From the NCBI RefSeq assembly GCF_002995495.1, contig NZ_PVZV01000001.1, positions 1-64,000 of the forward strand: a DNA stretch of 64,000 nt, in the 5' to 3' direction. Below, piece after piece: positions 15,620-23,838 of this stretch (the first letter of the stretch is position 1; every line of letters starts with the position of its first letter). A model generated the notes under the pieces. That model was given only the letters and a program-made list of their open reading frames with translations, was not told where the DNA came from and ran no database searches. A program made the translations under genes and the position numbers. Source of the DNA: Actinocorallia populi (lineage in GTDB: Bacteria; Actinomycetota; Actinomycetes; Streptosporangiales; Streptosporangiaceae).

Positions 15620-16765
15620 ATGACGAAGACGCAGCGCACCGACATCCGCCCCTTCCACGTCGAGATCCCCCAGGCCGAGCTCGAGGACCTCGACCGCCGG
15701 CTCGCCGCCACCCGGCTGCCCCGCCCCGCGGCGGACGACGACTGGACGCTCGGCACCCCGAACGCCTACCTGGACGAGACCGTCGAGTACTGGCGGAAGT
15801 CGTTCGACTGGCGGAGGCAGGAGAAGCGGATGAACGAGTTCCCGCACTACCTGACCGACATCGACGGGCAGAACGTGCACTTCATCCACGTGCCGTCCGC
15901 CGAGCCGGACGCGACCCCGCTGCTGCTCGTCCACACCTACCCCGGCTCGTTCATCGACTTCCTCGACATGATCGGCCCGCTGACCGACCCCGTCGCGCAC
16001 GGCGGCAGGGCCGAGGACGCGTTCTCCGTGGTCGTCCCCTCGATCCCCGGCTTCGGTTTCAGCACCCCGCTCGAAGGCGGCGGCTGGACGATGGCCAGGG
16101 TGGCCCGCACCTTCGACACGCTCATGCGCCGGCTCGGCTACGACTCCTACGGCTCGCACGGCAGCGACGCGGGCACCCTGGTCTCCCGCGAGCTGGGGCT
16201 GCTGAGCCCGCCCGGATACCTCGGGATGCACGTGCTGCAGCTGTTCTCGTTCCCCTCCGGCGACCCGGCCGAGTTCGAGGGCTTCGGGCCCGAGGAGTAC
16301 GCGTCCCTGGAGCACATGCAGTGGTTCCAGTCGGTCGGCGGCTACAACGCGATCAACGCGTCCCGTCCGCAGACCGTCGCCGTCGGGATCGCCGACTCGC
16401 CGGTCGGCCAGCTCGCCTGGAGCGAGCTGTTCAACTCCTTCGGCAACGGCACGAGCCTGGTGACCCGCGACCAGATCCTCACCCAGGTCTGCCTCTACTG
16501 GTTCACCAACACCCAGGCCACGGCCGGCCGGTACCACTACGCGGAGGCGCACTCGGGCGCGGAGCCCGCCCTCAACAACGCGCCGACCGGGGTCGCGGTC
16601 TTCGCGGACGACTTCAAGACCATCCGCAGCCTGGCCGAGCGCGACAACACCAACATCGTGCACTGGAGCAAGTTCCCGACCGGCGGCCACTTCGCCGCCA
16701 TGGAGCGCCCCGACGAGGTGGTCGGCGACATCCGCGCCTTCTTCGCGGCACTGCGGAACGGCTGA
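15620..16765 (+). CDS. Epoxide hydrolase (EHN domain, alpha/beta fold)
   Basis: Predicted hydrolase of epoxides to diols, 381 aa, microsomal-type. Residues about 10-110 are the EHN N-terminal lid; the rest is an alpha/beta hydrolase. The oxyanion motif reads HTYPGS (family HGxPGS). The nucleophile elbow is GSHGSDAG with D183. The catalytic histidine is in GGHFAAMERPDE near the end. The start is ATG 15620, with only a weak TTGAGG upstream and a possible in-frame start further up. The gap to the divergent WYL regulator is 62 nt. The following P450 operon has its own promoter, but a shared oxidative role (P450 epoxidation then hydrolysis) is possible. Confidence 0.88.
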   Translation: MTKTQRTDIRPFHVEIPQAELEDLDRRLAATRLPRPAADDDWTLGTPNAYLDETVEYWRKSFDWRRQEKRMNEFPHYLTDIDGQNVHFIHVPSAEPDATPLLLVHTYPGSFIDFLDMIGPLTDPVAHGGRAEDAFSVVVPSIPGFGFSTPLEGGGWTMARVARTFDTLMRRLGYDSYGSHGSDAGTLVSRELGLLSPPGYLGMHVLQLFSFPSGDPAEFEGFGPEEYASLEHMQWFQSVGGYNAINASRPQTVAVGIADSPVGQLAWSELFNSFGNGTSLVTRDQILTQVCLYWFTNTQATAGRYHYAEAHSGAEPALNNAPTGVAVFADDFKTIRSLAERDNTNIVHWSKFPTGGHFAAMERPDEVVGDIRAFFAALRNG

Positions 16766-16783
16766 ACCCGCGGCCCCGCCCTG

Positions 16784-16812
16784 TTGACATGAAAGCTGAT
16801 ATGTCTCATATT
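16784..16812 (+). promoter_or_regulatory. Promoter of P450 operon, possibly leaderless
   Basis: A -35 box TTGACA (16784-16789), a 17-bp spacer and a -10 box CATATT (16807-16812). The expected start point, 6-8 nt after the -10, falls on the ATG at 16819, so the P450 mRNA is probably leaderless. No ribosome site precedes either candidate ATG, which agrees. Confidence 0.7.
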
Positions 16813-16820
16813 CGCGACAT
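16786..16820. promoter_or_regulatory. Three-half-site TetR operator over the promoter
   Basis: Alternating half-sites GACAT (16786-16790), ATGTC (16801-16805) and GACAT (16816-16820), each separated by exactly 10 bp. This makes two overlapping 20-bp inverted repeats that cover the -35, the -10 and the start codon. A TetR dimer binding here would block transcription. The likely binder is the TetR encoded second in this operon. Confidence 0.7.
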
Positions 16821-18024
16821 GGAGACTGAAGTGTTCCAGGGCTACGAGCCTTTGTCAGGGGAGTCGTGGCGCGACCCGTTCGGCATGTACGCCGCTCTGC
16901 GCGACCACGACCCCCTGCACCACGTCGAGCGGGGCGACTACTGGGTGCTGTCCCGGTTCGCCGACGTGTGGGAGGCCGCCCGGGACACCGCGACGTTCTC
17001 CTCCGCCGAGGGGCTGACCTTCACCTACGGCGAGCGGGAGCGGATCGGGCTCGGCGAGGCCGCGCCGATGGTGATGCTGGACCCGCCCGAGCACACCGAC
17101 TTCCGCAGGCTCGTCAGCCGCGGTTTCACCCCCCGCCGGGTCTCCTCGATCGAACCGGCGGTGCGGGCGTTCGTGCGCGAGCGGCTGGACCGCCTCGCCG
17201 CGCACGGCCCGGCCGACGCCGACATCGTCGCCGAGCTGTTCAAGCCGCTGCCGAGCTTCGTCGTCGCCCACTACCTGGGCGTCCCCGAGGAGGACAGGTC
17301 CAGGTTCGACCGGTGGACCGAGGAGATCGTGGCCGCCAACGCCTACGGCGACGCGCTGTCGGCCGGGCAGGCCGTGGCGGAGCTGTTCGGCTACTTCGGG
17401 GAGCTCATCGAGCGCAGGCGCGCCGAGCCCGGCGACGACCTGATCTCGGCGCTGAACGCCGTCTTCGACGACGCGGACCCGCTGGGCCCGCTGCGCATCC
17501 TCGGCTTCGCGTTCACCATGGTCGCCGGAGGCAACGACACCACGACCGGCCTGCTCAGCGCCGGATGCGGGCTGCTCGCCGCGCACCCCGACCAGCGCAG
17601 GGCGCTGGTGGACGACCCCTCCCTCATTCCCGACGCCATCGACGAACTGCTCCGGCTGACCAGCCCCGTCCAGGGGCTGGCCCGCACCGCCACCCGGGAC
17701 GTGGAGCTGCACGGCAAGGTCCTGCCCGCCGGACGCAAGGTGCTCCTGCTGTACGGCTCGGCCAACCGGGACCCGCGGGAGTTCGGCCACGACGCCGACG
17801 CGCTCGACCTCACCCGCAGGCCGCGCCACACCCTGGGGTTCGGCCACGGCGCCCACCACTGCCTGGGCGCGTCGGCCGCCCGGCTCCAGGCCGGGATCGC
17901 CCTGGAGGAGCTCCTCGCCCGCCACCCGCACTTCGAGGTGGACACCGACCGCGGCGAGTTCGCCCCCGGCCACTTCGTCCGCCGCTTCCAGTCCCTGCCG
18001 TTCCGTCCCGGGCCCGCGGCATGA
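16819..18024 (+). CDS. Cytochrome P450
   Basis: Heme monooxygenase of 401 aa, of the bacterial class that takes electrons from ferredoxin. Marks: I-helix AGGNDTTTG (236-244) with the oxygen-activating Asp-Thr pair, ExxR at E276-R279 (ELLR), and heme loop FGHGAHHCLG (341-350) with Cys348 as thiolate ligand. There is no membrane anchor. No ferredoxin or reductase gene is near. The start ATG 16819 is chosen because the promoter would begin transcription there; ATG 16801 is in frame too. Its stop overlaps the start of the TetR gene by 4 nt. The substrate is unknown, but the operon also encodes a methyltransferase. Confidence 0.92.
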   Translation: METEVFQGYEPLSGESWRDPFGMYAALRDHDPLHHVERGDYWVLSRFADVWEAARDTATFSSAEGLTFTYGERERIGLGEAAPMVMLDPPEHTDFRRLVSRGFTPRRVSSIEPAVRAFVRERLDRLAAHGPADADIVAELFKPLPSFVVAHYLGVPEEDRSRFDRWTEEIVAANAYGDALSAGQAVAELFGYFGELIERRRAEPGDDLISALNAVFDDADPLGPLRILGFAFTMVAGGNDTTTGLLSAGCGLLAAHPDQRRALVDDPSLIPDAIDELLRLTSPVQGLARTATRDVELHGKVLPAGRKVLLLYGSANRDPREFGHDADALDLTRRPRHTLGFGHGAHHCLGASAARLQAGIALEELLARHPHFEVDTDRGEFAPGHFVRRFQSLPFRPGPAA

Positions 18025-18644
18025 GCCGGCCCTGGATGCGGGAGGAGCGCGTCGGCCTGGCCGCCGGGCGCATCCTCGACGCCGCCGGGGAGGTCTTCGC
18101 CGAGCGCGGTGTCGGAGCCACCGAGATGAGCCACATCGCGCAGGCCGCCGGATGCTCGCGGGCCACGCTCTACCGCTACTTCGAGAACCGGCACGCCCTG
18201 CAGGTGGCGTACATGCACCGCCAGACCCACCGCGTCGTGGAGGGCGTCGCCCGCCGCCTCCAGCACCTCACCGACCCCCGCGAACGCCTGGCGGAGGCGA
18301 TCCGGTCGGCCCTCGCCGCGGTGCGGGAGAGCCCGGTCCTGGCGTCCTGGTTCACCGCCGCGGACGGCGCGCGCACCGCCGGACTCGTCGAGGCCTCCGC
18401 CGTCCTCCAGGGCCTGTGCGCCGCCTTCCTCGGCGACCCGGACGACCCCGCCGTCCGCGAGCGCGCCCGCTGGCTGCTGCGGATCATCGTGTCCCTGCTG
18501 GCCAACCCCGGCCGGGACGCGGCCGACGAACGCATGATGATCGAACGTTTCGTCCTTCCCGTCCTCCTCGACGGGCCGGAGACGGCGCCGCCTCGCCCGG
18601 AGGCGCCCGCCGGGGCCGGACGGATGCGAAGATCGTTGGCATGA
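18021..18644 (+). CDS. TetR family regulator, in P450 operon
   Basis: Regulator of 207 aa. The N-terminal helix-turn-helix is AAGEVFAERGVGATEMSHIAQAAGCSRATLYRYFENRHAL, split here as residues about 20-60. The remaining helices form the ligand and dimer domain, including RWLLRIIVSLLANPGRD. Start ATG 18021 overlaps the P450 stop (ATGA), and its own stop overlaps the next start. It is therefore made only when the operon is transcribed, which fits negative autoregulation through the GACAT/ATGTC array at the operon promoter. Confidence 0.9.
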   Translation: MSRPWMREERVGLAAGRILDAAGEVFAERGVGATEMSHIAQAAGCSRATLYRYFENRHALQVAYMHRQTHRVVEGVARRLQHLTDPRERLAEAIRSALAAVRESPVLASWFTAADGARTAGLVEASAVLQGLCAAFLGDPDDPAVRERARWLLRIIVSLLANPGRDAADERMMIERFVLPVLLDGPETAPPRPEAPAGAGRMRRSLA

Positions 18645-19435
18645 GCGCATCTGAGGGCAAGGCTTCCGTCATCGGGGTTTTCGGCCGGTCTGCGGCGGAC
18701 TACGAGCAGGTCGGGGTGGAGTTCTTCACGCCGATGGGCCGGGCGCTGGTGGAGCGGGCCGGGGTGGGAGAGGGCGCGCGCGTCCTGGACGTCGGGTGCG
18801 GGCGCGGGCATGTGCTGCTCCCTGCCGCCGAGGCGGCGGGACCGTCCGGGACCGCCGTGGGGATCGACCTCGCCGAGGAGATGGTCGCGCTGACGGCCTC
18901 GGCCGCGGCCCACCTGCCCTGGGTGACCGTGTCCGTCGGAGACGCCGCCGCCCCCGACTTCCCCGACGGCTCGTTCGACACCGTGCTCGCCGGGCTCGTC
19001 ATCTTCTTCCTGCCCTCCCCCGAGGACGCCCTGACCGCCTACCGGCGCGTCCTGCGCCCCGGCGGGCGGCTGGCCTTCAGCACCTTCGGCGCCCAGGACC
19101 CGGTCTTCGAGTCCGTCGTGAAGACCCTGGCCTCCTTCGCCCCGCCCGCCGAAGGCGAACGCCCCCTCGACCGTTTCCGCGACCCCGCCTCGATCACCGG
19201 CCTCCTCGCCGGCTGGTCCGGCGTCGAGATCACCGAGCACGTCATCGAGTCCCGCTTCTCCGACAGGTCCGTCTTCTGGGAGTGGCTCTGGTCCCACGGC
19301 ATCCGCGCCCTGCTGGAGCAGATCCCCGGGTCCCGCCTCGACGAGGCCCGCGACGCCGCCTTCGCCGTCCTCCCCGAAGCTCCCTTCTCCCTGCACACCA
19401 CCCTCCGCGTCACCACCGCCACGGCGCGGGCGTGA
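18641..19435 (+). CDS. SAM-dependent methyltransferase (class I)
   Basis: Protein of 264 aa with a Rossmann methyltransferase core: motif I VLDVGCGRGHVLLPAAE, acidic residue at GIDLAEEM, motif II-like SVGDAAAPDFPDGSFDTVLAG, and post-motif RRVLRPGGRLAFSTFG. It resembles UbiE/Methyltransf_11 proteins that methylate small molecules. Start ATG 18641 overlaps the TetR stop by 4 nt, so it is the last gene of a P450-TetR-methyltransferase operon. This suggests that a P450-hydroxylated compound is O- or C-methylated (inference). Confidence 0.88.
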   Translation: MSASEGKASVIGVFGRSAADYEQVGVEFFTPMGRALVERAGVGEGARVLDVGCGRGHVLLPAAEAAGPSGTAVGIDLAEEMVALTASAAAHLPWVTVSVGDAAAPDFPDGSFDTVLAGLVIFFLPSPEDALTAYRRVLRPGGRLAFSTFGAQDPVFESVVKTLASFAPPAEGERPLDRFRDPASITGLLAGWSGVEITEHVIESRFSDRSVFWEWLWSHGIRALLEQIPGSRLDEARDAAFAVLPEAPFSLHTTLRVTTATARA

Positions 19436-19438
19436 GGA

Positions 19439-19534
19439 TCAGCGGAACAGGACGAAGTAGAGGATCGCCGTGGCGATCACGCTGATGAGGATCGAACCCA
19501 GACATCCCAGGCGGCTTGAGAAGAAGAAGAACAT
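19439..19534 (-). CDS. 31-residue membrane peptide
   Basis: Very short frame: MFFFFSSRLG, then a continuous hydrophobic helix with sequence around LISVIATAILYFVLFR and stop. A GGGCAGGG site precedes the ATG at 19534 by 2-5 nt. Such single-helix peptides with an F-rich start are common in actinomycete genomes next to other genes, so I consider it real. It ends within 4 nt of the methyltransferase stop on the opposite strand. Function unknown. Confidence 0.6.
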   Translation of the reverse strand: MFFFFSSRLGCLGSILISVIATAILYFVLFR

Positions 19535-19595
19535 GTCCCTGCCCTACCCAGGGCACCGCTCCGTGCCGCACGGAAGTGGCCGATCTCTCGCCGGG

Positions 19596-20573
19596 TCAGG
19601 GGTTGCGGTGGAGGCGGCGGGCGATCAGCGCCAGGTGGAGGCGGAGACGCCCCGCAGGGGTGCGGACGTCCCAGCCGAGGAGGCGGGAGGCCTGGGCCAG
19701 CCGGGTCTGCAGGGTGGAGTGGTGGACGGTGAGGGCGGTCGCCGCGGCACGGAGGCTGGAGGCGGCGGCGACGGTGTCCAGGGTCCGCAGCATCCAGGGC
19801 GCGGAAGCCGCGGCGCGGTCCAGGGCGCGGGTGTCGGGATCGGCCGGGGCGCCCGGGTGGATGTGAGCGGCCAGGACGGCCAGCGGGCCCAGCTCTCCGG
19901 CGTGGAGGACGCGCGGCCCCGGATCCTGCTCGGTGCCTTCGGCGGTCAGGCGGAGGGCGGTGCGCGCCGCCTCCCATGAGGAGGGCAGGTCGAGGACGTT
20001 CACCGCCGGGCCGACTCCGGCGCGGCGGTCCTGCGGGACGTCCGCCTGCGCCGGCCGGACGAGCGGCGGCCGGTCCGGGAAGGCGATGGCGCGGGCGGGT
20101 TCGTCGGGGTTCAGACCGAGGCGGCGGGCCGCCCACAGGCGTTCGTTCTCCGAGGTCCGGGCGTCCAGGAGGATCTCGGCCGGCTCCCGGACACGGGTAC
20201 GGGTGCGTTCCAGGACGGTGCGGGCCGCGGCGGCGGCGCGTTCGAGGATCATCCGGTCCAGCTCCGCGGGGCCCGAAGGGCGTTCCAGCAGCACGCGGGC
20301 CGGCCCGCCGGGGACGATCTCCTCGGCGGGCCAGTGCGGGGCGGCGGGCTCAGGCGAGTCGGAGGTGCTCCCGTCCGGCGTCGCCCGCACCCGCAGGCGG
20401 CGCTCGTCGTCGACCAGCCGTGCGGGGCACCTCGCCAGGAAGGCCGCGCCCCGCACGATCGCCTCCAGGCCCGCCCGCTGCGCCACGAGGGCGTCGAAGT
20501 AGGCGATCACCTGGACCGCGGCGCCCGCCTGGGGATCCAGTGCGGTCAACCGGCCGACGAGCTCTCTCACCAC
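19596..20573 (-). CDS. PucR-type transcriptional regulator
   Basis: Regulator of 325 aa. The C-terminal helix-turn-helix is the PucR/CdaR type: LRTLDTVAAASSLRAAATAL, then TVHHSTLQTRLAQASRLLGWD and RLRLHLALIARRL. The N-terminal two thirds are an alanine/arginine-rich sensor with a GGDEF-like middle, not closely recognisable. Start at GTG 20573 (or GTG 20570), only 14 nt after the stop of the upstream esterase gene, so the two are probably one transcript and the regulator may respond to the esterase product (inference). Confidence 0.8.
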   Translation of the reverse strand: MVRELVGRLTALDPQAGAAVQVIAYFDALVAQRAGLEAIVRGAAFLARCPARLVDDERRLRVRATPDGSTSDSPEPAAPHWPAEEIVPGGPARVLLERPSGPAELDRMILERAAAAARTVLERTRTRVREPAEILLDARTSENERLWAARRLGLNPDEPARAIAFPDRPPLVRPAQADVPQDRRAGVGPAVNVLDLPSSWEAARTALRLTAEGTEQDPGPRVLHAGELGPLAVLAAHIHPGAPADPDTRALDRAAASAPWMLRTLDTVAAASSLRAAATALTVHHSTLQTRLAQASRLLGWDVRTPAGRLRLHLALIARRLHRNP

Positions 20574-20587
20574 TCCATCATCGCGCG

Positions 20588-21577
20588 TCAGGAGGCCAGG
20601 ACGCGGCGCAGCCAGCGGAGGCGCGCCTCCCTGGCCTCGACGGAGATCGCTGCGTGCGGGGCCAGCATGTCGAACCCGTGGCAGCCGCCCGGCCAGACGT
20701 GGAGTTCGGCGACGCCGCCCGCCTGCCAGATCCGGGTGGCGTAGGCGACGTCCTCGTCCCGGAACGTCTCGGCCGAGCCGACGTCGACGAACGCCGGGGG
20801 CAGGCCGGACAGGTCGGCGGCACGGGCGGGAGCGGCGTACGGGGAGACGTCGGGGCCGCCGCGGGCGTCGCCCAGCAGGGCCGTCCAGCCGGTGTCGTTG
20901 CAGGTGCGGTCCCAGATGCCGAGCCCGGCCATCTGGATCGACGAGGGCGTGTCGTTGCGGTCGTCGAGCATCGGGCAGATCAGCATCTGCCCGGCCAGCG
21001 CGGGCCCCCCGCGGTCGCGGGCCAGCAGGGACACCGCGGCCGCCAGGCCGCCGCCCGCGCTGGTGCCGGCGACGACGACGCGTCCGAGGTCGAGCCCCAG
21101 CTCGCCGGCGTGCTCGACCGTCCAGAGCAGACCGGCGTAGCAGTCCTCGACGGGCGCGGGGTGCGGGTGCTCCGGAGCCAGGCGGTACTCCACCGAGACC
21201 AGGGTCATCCCCAGGTCCAGGGCGAGGTCCAGCAGGTCGTCCGCACCGTGCCGGTTGGTGCCCATCACCATGCCGCCGCCGTGGATGTAGTAGATCACCC
21301 CCGTGGGCCCGGCCGCCCCGGTCGGCCGGCAGATCAGCAGCGGCACCTCGGGCGCGCCCTGCGGCCCCGGCACCGCGCGCTCCTGGACGGCGAACGCGCC
21401 GTCCCGGGTGAACTCCTCGGCCGGCCTGGACCGCACCTCGGCGGCGGCCGCCCGGTACAGCGGGATGCGTTCCGGGGTGAGCCCGTCCGGAGGCATGGTC
21501 TCGTGCACGACCGCCAGCGTGGCGGCCACGGTCGGGTCGAAGGGGGGCGGCGGGCCCACCCGGCTCTGCTGCGTCAC
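20588..21577 (-). CDS. Alpha/beta hydrolase, HSL-like esterase
   Basis: Esterase of the hormone-sensitive-lipase family (329 aa). Oxyanion motif YYIHGGGMVMG, nucleophile elbow GTSAGGG with Ser, acid residue in VGSAETFRDED, and catalytic His in GGCHGF. It acts on short or medium esters in the cytoplasm; no signal peptide is present. The start is GTG 21577, which has a strong GGAGGAGAG site 4-5 nt upstream, in preference to the in-frame start at 21628. It is followed at 14 nt by the PucR gene. Confidence 0.9.
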   Translation of the reverse strand: MTQQSRVGPPPPFDPTVAATLAVVHETMPPDGLTPERIPLYRAAAAEVRSRPAEEFTRDGAFAVQERAVPGPQGAPEVPLLICRPTGAAGPTGVIYYIHGGGMVMGTNRHGADDLLDLALDLGMTLVSVEYRLAPEHPHPAPVEDCYAGLLWTVEHAGELGLDLGRVVVAGTSAGGGLAAAVSLLARDRGGPALAGQMLICPMLDDRNDTPSSIQMAGLGIWDRTCNDTGWTALLGDARGGPDVSPYAAPARAADLSGLPPAFVDVGSAETFRDEDVAYATRIWQAGGVAELHVWPGGCHGFDMLAPHAAISVEAREARLRWLRRVLAS

Positions 21578-21708
21578 GGCGCTCTCCTCCGGTGTCCACG
21601 CGGCCCTGCCTGCGACCGCGAGCACCATTGTGAAGTCGCACGTGACCCGCGTGGCCCGGCAAACGGCGGACGCTCTCCGCCGATCCGGCGGTCCTGCGGC
21701 CCGGGAGC

Positions 21709-21763
21709 CCGGCTCCGCGCGGACCGGCCCGACACGGGAGGGACCGGAGGCGCGCGGAGCCGG
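21709..21763 (-). terminator. Hairpin after KD-repeat gene
   Basis: Perfect 13-bp stem CCGGCTCCGCGCG (21709-21721) paired with 21751-21763, 29-nt loop, placed 11 nt after the stop of the secreted KD-repeat protein and before the esterase gene. Confidence 0.75.
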
Positions 21764-21773
21764 GAAGGCCGCG

Positions 21774-22460
21774 TCAGCCGACCTTGTACAGGGTGTCCTT
21801 GACGACCTTGTCCGCCGCGACGCCTTCCTCGGCGGTGGCGTCCTTCGCGGCGCCGTCCTTGGCGGTGGCGTCCTTCGCCGCGGTGTCCTTCGTCGTGCCG
21901 TCCGCGGCGGTGGTGTCCTTGGCCGCGCCGTCCTTGGCGGTGGCGTCCTTCGTCGTGTCGCCCGTCGTGCCCTTCGCCGCCTCGATGTCGAAGAGGTGCA
22001 CGTCGTGGTCGTAGTTCCCGTAGGGGGTGACCGCCTTGATCTGCACCCAGACCTGCTTCTCCCCCTTGAGGTACAGCCGGGCGTCGCCCTTGGCCACGCT
22101 GAGGTCGAACGGCAGCGCGACCCCCTCCTTCAGGGTCCCCGACGCCTCGCCCAGCGAGGCCGGCCCCGACAGCGGCACCTGCATCGCCCCCGTCACCTCG
22201 GCGTTCAGGTTGCCGGGCGTGATCCCGCCCCGCACCTGCCAGACCTCGAAGTGGTACTCGAAGTTCTCCTTGCCCCCGACGCTCTTGCGGGTCAGCATCC
22301 CCCCGTTCTGCACCCTCGTGACGGCCCCGCCGCCCGGCGGCTCCTTCACCGCGACCCGAGTCCCCTTCTCGGCGGCCGCGTACGCGGCCGCCGGCACGGC
22401 CCCCACCCCCAGCGGGACGACGACGGCCAGAACACCTGCGAAACGGCGAGTACGAAGCAC
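21774..22460 (-). CDS. Secreted protein with Lys-Asp repeat tail
   Basis: Protein of 228 aa with a Sec signal peptide (MLRTRRFAGVLAVVVPLGVG, likely cut after AYA). The folded part (about 35-165) is beta-rich with FEYHFEVWQVRGGITPGNL and ARLYLKGEKQVWVQIKAVTPYG. The tail from about residue 168 is a low-complexity repeat of the units TTKDATAKDGAAKD and TAAKDATAKDGAAKD, ending TLYKVG. Start is GTG 22460 with an AAGGGAG site. I recognise no family. The alternating Lys/Asp tail may act as a wall spacer or polyelectrolyte, which is inference. It is encoded alone, with a strong terminator after it. Confidence 0.75.
   Translation of the reverse strand: MLRTRRFAGVLAVVVPLGVGAVPAAAYAAAEKGTRVAVKEPPGGGAVTRVQNGGMLTRKSVGGKENFEYHFEVWQVRGGITPGNLNAEVTGAMQVPLSGPASLGEASGTLKEGVALPFDLSVAKGDARLYLKGEKQVWVQIKAVTPYGNYDHDVHLFDIEAAKGTTGDTTKDATAKDGAAKDTTAADGTTKDTAAKDATAKDGAAKDATAEEGVAADKVVKDTLYKVG
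21830..21965 (-). repeat. Imperfect in-gene tandem repeat (KD units)
   Basis: DNA-level repeat of units based on GGCGTCCTT(C/G)GC inside the secreted protein gene. Two longer copies carrying GTCCTTGGCGGTGGCGTCCTTCG are separated by about 80 nt. It encodes the TKD/AKD repeats. Copy number is likely variable between strains. Confidence 0.7.
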
Positions 22461-22953
22461 GAGCTCCCTTTCCCGAAGTCACAAAGGTCTTGGTCCCGAC
22501 GCCCCCTACCCAGCGTGATCGTCCCGCTACCACACCCGAACGCCAAGACCGGGCAAAGGAGGGCCCTCCCGCGGGCGAGTCGACGGAAAAATCCCTACAC
22601 ATCACAACGCCGAAGACGCGGAGAGGCACCACGGGCGGGGCTCTCCTACCAGGAGGGTGCGCGGCCGGATATGCGGCGGACTTCGGCATTTTGCTGGAGG
22701 ACAGGCCATCGGTCGACAAACTCTGCTGTAACCGATTTGTGATTGACAGTAGCGTGATCGGGTGGTGACGTTGAGGTCCGATCCGATATGACCCGGCGGA
22801 AGGACTCCGGCGGGCGCATACGGAGTGTGAATCCCGCCCGGGTGGTCCCAGTGATAAGTGACATAAATTTTCGTAGTCCGTCCGTTATGGCGGTGAGATG
22901 ATCCCGGAGGTTCTACAGTCGTCTTCGACGTGAAAGAAACCGGGGAGAAGTGC
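22461..22953. other. Long intergenic region, no gene
   Basis: About 490 bases, divergent promoters of the KD-repeat gene (left) and the DUF429 gene (right). It is AT-richer than its surroundings towards the right end (GTGACATAAATTTTCG near 22858-22873), consistent with a promoter there. I see no ORF with coding bias, no tRNA and no clear riboswitch. Confidence 0.5.
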
Positions 22954-23649
22954 ATGAACAAGCCGCGGGTCCTGGGCGTGGACGCCTGCCGCAGGGGGTG
23001 GGTGGGCATCGCGGTGGAGTGGGACGGGGGCCTGACGGCCTACCACGCCCCGGAGATCGACCAGCTGGTCGACCAGGTCGAGCGGGACGGCAAGGTCGAC
23101 ATGGTGGCGGTGGACATGCCGATCGGGCTGGCCGACGCCGGGCGGCGGCAGGCCGACGTGCTCGCGCGCAAGGAGGCCGGGCCCCAGTGGTGCTCGGTGT
23201 TCATCATGCCGGTGCGCGAGGCGCTGGAGAGCACGGACATCTCCACGGCGAAGGAGACCAACCTCCGCCTGGCCGGCGAGGGCTTCACCCACCAGGCGTT
23301 CTCCCTCAGGCCCAAGATCCTCCAGGTGGACCGCTGGGTGCGCGAGACCCACCTCCCGGTCGTCGAGGTGCGTCCCGAGGTCAGCTTCGCGGCGCTGGCC
23401 GGCGAGCACCTGCGCTCCCGCAAGTCGTCCTGGTCCGGCGCCCACCACCGCCGCGAGCTGCTCGCCCGCGCCGGCATCATGCTCCCCAACGAGCTCGGCG
23501 ATCCCGGGCTGAAGGCCGACGTCAACGACATGCTCGACGCCGCGGCCGCGGCCTGGACCGCCCGCCGCGTCTCCCGGGGCGAGGCCCGCCCCCTTCCCGA
23601 CCCTCCGGAGACCTTCAGCGACGGCCTCCCCTGCGCCATCTGGATCTGA
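22954..23649 (+). CDS. DUF429 protein (RNase H-like fold)
   Basis: Protein of 231 aa of the DUF429 family, predicted to have an RNase H-like nuclease fold. The acidic residues come in the usual places: VLGVDACRRGWVGIAVEW at the start, MVAVDMPIGLAD in the middle and VEVRPEVSFAAL plus DVNDMLDAAAAAWTARR near the end. The start ATG 22954 has a GGGGAGAAG site; an in-frame GTG eight codons earlier is less likely. It is monocistronic with hairpins on its downstream side. The biological role of the family is not established. Confidence 0.85.
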   Translation: MNKPRVLGVDACRRGWVGIAVEWDGGLTAYHAPEIDQLVDQVERDGKVDMVAVDMPIGLADAGRRQADVLARKEAGPQWCSVFIMPVREALESTDISTAKETNLRLAGEGFTHQAFSLRPKILQVDRWVRETHLPVVEVRPEVSFAALAGEHLRSRKSSWSGAHHRRELLARAGIMLPNELGDPGLKADVNDMLDAAAAAWTARRVSRGEARPLPDPPETFSDGLPCAIWI

Positions 23650-23656
23650 GAAATTC

Positions 23657-23684
23657 GCACCCGTGAGGAGAATTAACCGGGTGC
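23657..23684 (+). terminator. Hairpin after DUF429 gene
   Basis: Seven-bp stem GCACCCG (23657-23663) paired with CGGGTGC (23678-23684), 8 nt after the stop codon. Weaker than the other terminators in the window. Confidence 0.5.
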
Positions 23685-23806
23685 CATGACCAACCCATGA
23701 CGTGAGGTCAGATTCCCTGGCATAAACGAGAAGGCTTCTTTACTCTTCGAAGTCGTCCGGGTATCGAAAACCCGGATGAACCCGGATGGTCTCCGGCTCC
23801 GGAAGG

Positions 23807-23835
23807 GCGGGGAGGCCCGGTGAAGGCCTCCCCGC
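23807..23835 (-). terminator. Terminator of the liv/acyl-CoA operon
   Basis: Perfect 11-bp stem GCGGGGAGGCC (23807-23817) paired with 23825-23835, 7-nt loop, beginning 4 nt after the stop of the last gene (SnoaL-like, 23839) of the leftward operon. Confidence 0.8.
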
Positions 23836-23838
23836 GGG

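Noticed and set aside
21830-21965. Regular repeats resembling a CRISPR array
   Set aside because: They are an in-frame coding repeat (Lys-Asp units), irregular in spacing, with no cas genes.
23725-23765. AGAGTAA on the minus strand near 23740 as a fifth regulon element
   Set aside because: The CTACAAC half is absent at the correct spacing; only AGAGTAA matches.
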